From Chitinophaga sp. YR627 (lineage in GTDB: Bacteria > Bacteroidota > Bacteroidia > Chitinophagales > Chitinophagaceae): 64,000 bases of DNA. Positions 62,021-64,000 of the stretch are shown here, in pieces. Below the pieces are notes generated by a model. That model was not told the DNA's origin. It saw only the letters and a list, made by a program, of their open reading frames with translations, and ran no database searches. Position 1 is the first letter of the stretch. Each line of letters starts with the position of its first letter. The stretch spans positions 62,001 to 126,000 of the forward strand of contig NZ_FOUX01000006.1 in the NCBI RefSeq assembly GCF_900114995.1, given 5' to 3'. The position numbers and the translations under genes were made by a program.

Positions 62021-63127
62021 TTACAGATTATCCAGGGCCGCCTGGGCTTTGTCTTTCATGCTGCCGTTCATACGCACGACCTCCTTGAACATACGTCTGG
62101 CCTTACCTGTTTGTCCTTTGCTACGGTAGCATACCGCCAGCTGGTAACGGGACAATTCGCCGTACTTGCCACTGCTGCCGGAAAGGTGTTTATAACGGGA
62201 AATAGCCTCGTTGAGGTCTCCCTGCTGATGATAGACCATTGCTGCCTTATACAGGAATTCATCCGTCCCGCTGGGAGCTGATTCTGTGGCAGGTTTTGGT
62301 TTGGGCTTATCATCGTCGTCGTCTTTCTTCTCTTTCGGCACCGGTTTAGGTTCCGGTTTATCTTCTGTTTTCTTTGCGATCGTAGGGGTGTCTTTATGCT
62401 CCGGAGCAGGTGCTTTGACCGCTTCCTTTACTTCTGCCGGTTTAGTGGCAGGAGGCGCCTGTTTTTTAGCGCTATCCTTATTCACGGGTGCTGCTGCCGG
62501 TACCTTTGCCTTAACCGAGTCTTTCACGACCGGTTTAGGTACGGCAGGCGCCGGAGTGGCAGCAGGAGGAGCGACGGGCGCTGTTGTTGCTGCTGCTGGT
62601 GGCGCCGGGTGATGTCTGAGCGTATCGGCTGTTTCCGCACGTACGGGCGTAACAACTGCCGCCTGTACAGCTGAAGCATTCATTGCCGGAGCAGGAATTT
62701 CCGTATTGCTGGCCATGGCTTTGGTAACAGGCGCCTTGAATTTCTCCTGTTGCTGTATGAGATAAATAAGGCCAGCGCCGGCAGCGATGGCAGCGACTAC
62801 CCAGAAATAGATCAGGAAACTTTCCTTTTTCTGTTCCTGGCGCTGATAACGTTCGGCTTTATGTGCATGAGATACCTGTTTGATGCTGCTGCGGATGTAC
62901 TGTAGCATACTGGCTGACAGCGGCTGGTATTTTTCCCTGTATTGTTGTTGCTGGAGTACCTGCAATGCATCAAAACACAGATCGCAGTCCACCAGGTGTT
63001 GTTCCACCAGGTGTTTCTCGACATCCGTGAGTCGGCCGTCCACGTAGCGGGGCAGCTGGTCTCTGTTAAGACAGCGGATGTTACTGAAGATCTTCAGTAT
63101 TTTTTCATTGTTTTCCAAGTTACTCAT
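62021..63127 (-). CDS. Zinc-finger anti-sigma factor fused to TPR-like domain through a Pro/Ala/Lys linker
   Basis: This 368-residue protein has a zf-HC2 motif HLVDCDLC (about 44-51), one membrane helix (about 105-125), and a long Pro/Ala/Lys/Glu-rich linker (about 140-280). A C-terminal TPR-like domain follows (about 285-368, including AAMVYHQQGDLNEAISRYKHL). The linker and repeat domain should be periplasmic and may sense cell-envelope partners. The gene overlaps its sigma gene by 8 bp. Confidence 0.85.
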   Translation of the reverse strand: MSNLENNEKILKIFSNIRCLNRDQLPRYVDGRLTDVEKHLVEQHLVDCDLCFDALQVLQQQQYREKYQPLSASMLQYIRSSIKQVSHAHKAERYQRQEQKKESFLIYFWVVAAIAAGAGLIYLIQQQEKFKAPVTKAMASNTEIPAPAMNASAVQAAVVTPVRAETADTLRHHPAPPAAATTAPVAPPAATPAPAVPKPVVKDSVKAKVPAAAPVNKDSAKKQAPPATKPAEVKEAVKAPAPEHKDTPTIAKKTEDKPEPKPVPKEKKDDDDDKPKPKPATESAPSGTDEFLYKAAMVYHQQGDLNEAISRYKHLSGSSGKYGELSRYQLAVCYRSKGQTGKARRMFKEVVRMNGSMKDKAQAALDNL

Positions 63128-63692
63128 AGGTTTCGTTCATCAATAAGGAAGCCATTTTTTGCTTTGCCTGCTGCAGTGTTTGTCTGATTTTCCCGATGGA
63201 GATATTCTTAGCTTCCGCCAGTTCTGCAAAACTTTTATTATGCATGTAGAATTCTTTCAGTAAATATTTTTCGTCGGCGGGCAGTTTATCGAGTGTTCGC
63301 CCGATCGTAGCGATCAGCTGTTGCTGTTCTTTCTGGTTGGTCGCCGCCTTTTCTATTTTAGCTTCTATCTGTTGCTGATCTCTGGATTCCGTACTGGGAA
63401 AAAATGGACTGTTCTTATCTGCATGGGTCTGTAGTACCCTGATAGTATAGTGGATCCATTCATTGGCTTTCGGGATGGTCTGGGTTTTCAGACTGTCACT
63501 GAGACGTTGCAGCAAAGAAGGATAGATCTCCTCCGGACTGGTAGCGGGACCATTGTTGAGGTAGGGTAAACAAACAGCGACCATGAGGTGGCTGTATCTT
63601 TCCATGAGTACACCTTCGGCTTCCTGATCCTTAAGCTTTCTTGCCCGGGAAATCAATTCTTTATCTGATAAATTAGTTAACTGCTGTAGCAT
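63120..63692 (-). CDS. ECF-like sigma factor with degenerate region 2
   Basis: This 190-residue protein has a recognisable region 4 (LPADEKYLLKEFYMHNKSFAELAEAKNISIGKIRQTL), but region 2 lacks the usual acidic DA/xDLVQ core: the segment reads PATSPEEIYPSLLQRLSDSL. Binding to core RNA polymerase may be weak or altered. Its 3' end overlaps the anti-sigma/TPR gene, so pairing is likely even if the sigma activity is not standard. Confidence 0.75.
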   Translation of the reverse strand: MLQQLTNLSDKELISRARKLKDQEAEGVLMERYSHLMVAVCLPYLNNGPATSPEEIYPSLLQRLSDSLKTQTIPKANEWIHYTIRVLQTHADKNSPFFPSTESRDQQQIEAKIEKAATNQKEQQQLIATIGRTLDKLPADEKYLLKEFYMHNKSFAELAEAKNISIGKIRQTLQQAKQKMASLLMNETYE

Positions 63693-63773
63693 AGTGTTAC
63701 CTATATTTACATATAAAAGACAAAAAAGTTCATTTTGTTGTCTTTTGACATATAATTATTTTAGACAATTAAT

Positions 63774-64000
63774 ATGCCATACGCGATTACTGTTGTTCCA
63801 ATTATGCCATTACGGGCGGAACAGTCTCACAAAAGTGAAATTATCTCACAAGCCTTGTTCGGGGAATGCAGTGAAATCATTGCCACCGGATCAGACGGTT
63901 GGGTAAGGGTAAAATGTCAGTATGATGGATATGAGGGATGGGCAACTGTTAATCACCTGGAAACGATCGATGAAGCGCTTTTTAATGCACCGTATACCCA
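63774..64000 (+). CDS. SH3-domain N-terminus of an NlpC/P60-type protein (cut by window edge)
   Basis: A frame starts at ATG 63774 and is open to the edge (75 codons). It reads as a bacterial SH3-like domain: VPIMPLRAEQSHKSEIISQALFGECSEI then GWVRVKCQYDGYEGWATVNHL. This N-terminal layout is typical of Bacteroidota NlpC/P60 cell-wall peptidases, whose catalytic domain would lie outside the window. It is divergent from the degenerate sigma gene, 81 bp away. Confidence 0.75.
   Translation, partial: MPYAITVVPIMPLRAEQSHKSEIISQALFGECSEIIATGSDGWVRVKCQYDGYEGWATVNHLETIDEALFNAPYT

Overview
The window looks like ordinary chromosome from a Bacteroidota bacterium, most likely Chitinophagaceae (Chitinophaga-like). 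Four things point there. Many genes have the phylum's TAnnTTTG -7 promoter element, often with a TTTG/TTG box about 18-20 bp upstream. A SusC-type TonB receptor is encoded with a FecR anti-sigma factor and an ECF sigma factor. Families common in Bacteroidota recur (DUF2911, DUF3276, DUF4252, DUF4142, BT_3928). Coding density is high and GC content is moderate. I see no rRNA, tRNA, CRISPR array, insertion sequence or prophage. Both edges cut a gene: an altronate dehydratase on the left and an SH3/NlpC-P60-like protein on the right.

Layout. 1-1.9 kb: end of uxaA and uxaC (hexuronate catabolism). 2.2-3.9 kb: an Old Yellow Enzyme homologue with its TetR regulator and three copies of a shared operator-like motif. 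4.1-9.8 kb: DUF4142 lipoprotein, exonuclease/GIY-YIG fusion, purC, an ABC exporter half and a PUR-alpha-like DUF3276 protein. 10-17 kb: pgi, a TspO-like membrane protein, prfB (needing a +1 frameshift), pruA and a PrxQ-type peroxiredoxin. 17.1-18.7 kb: pyrR and pyrB. 18.7-23.9 kb: sigma, FecR and SusC, with no SusD beside them. 24.3-30.1 kb: a small secreted protein, DUF486, a large PIG-L deacetylase, two unlisted small membrane proteins and a sodium:solute symporter. 30.3-36.3 kb: DUF2911 protein, a four-gene signalling operon (small CPxxCP-tailed protein, 7-TM protein, histidine kinase, response regulator), a divergent two-domain protein and a PI-PLC-like lipoprotein.

36.7-49.6 kb is mostly housekeeping: xerD, ndk, nrnA, an FKBP lipoprotein, cdaA, folP, a DoxX/thioredoxin-like protein, a lone DppB-type permease, an ECF sigma locus with two DUF4252 proteins, a DciA-like protein, recF and pdhA. 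49.7-56.5 kb: TPR protein, ribH, a LutA-like Fe-S protein, an EVE protein, a DUF4349 lipoprotein, a PAP2 phosphatase, a sirtuin and a saccharopine dehydrogenase family protein. 56.9-60.8 kb: gyrA and a TPR protein. 60.9-63.7 kb: two adjacent ECF sigma/anti-sigma pairs, one with a degenerate sigma region 2 and an anti-sigma factor fused to a TPR-like domain.

The best candidate for an undescribed system is the operon at 31173-33872. Its histidine kinase has no sensor domain but overlaps a 7-TM gene, and that gene is preceded by a small protein ending in a CPxxCP tail. Also worth a second look are the three-copy operator around the divergent OYE, the 38-aa membrane protein whose stop overlaps the symporter start, the long stem-loop at 10041-10106, and short AATTCCTAATT-type repeats that abut gene ends.
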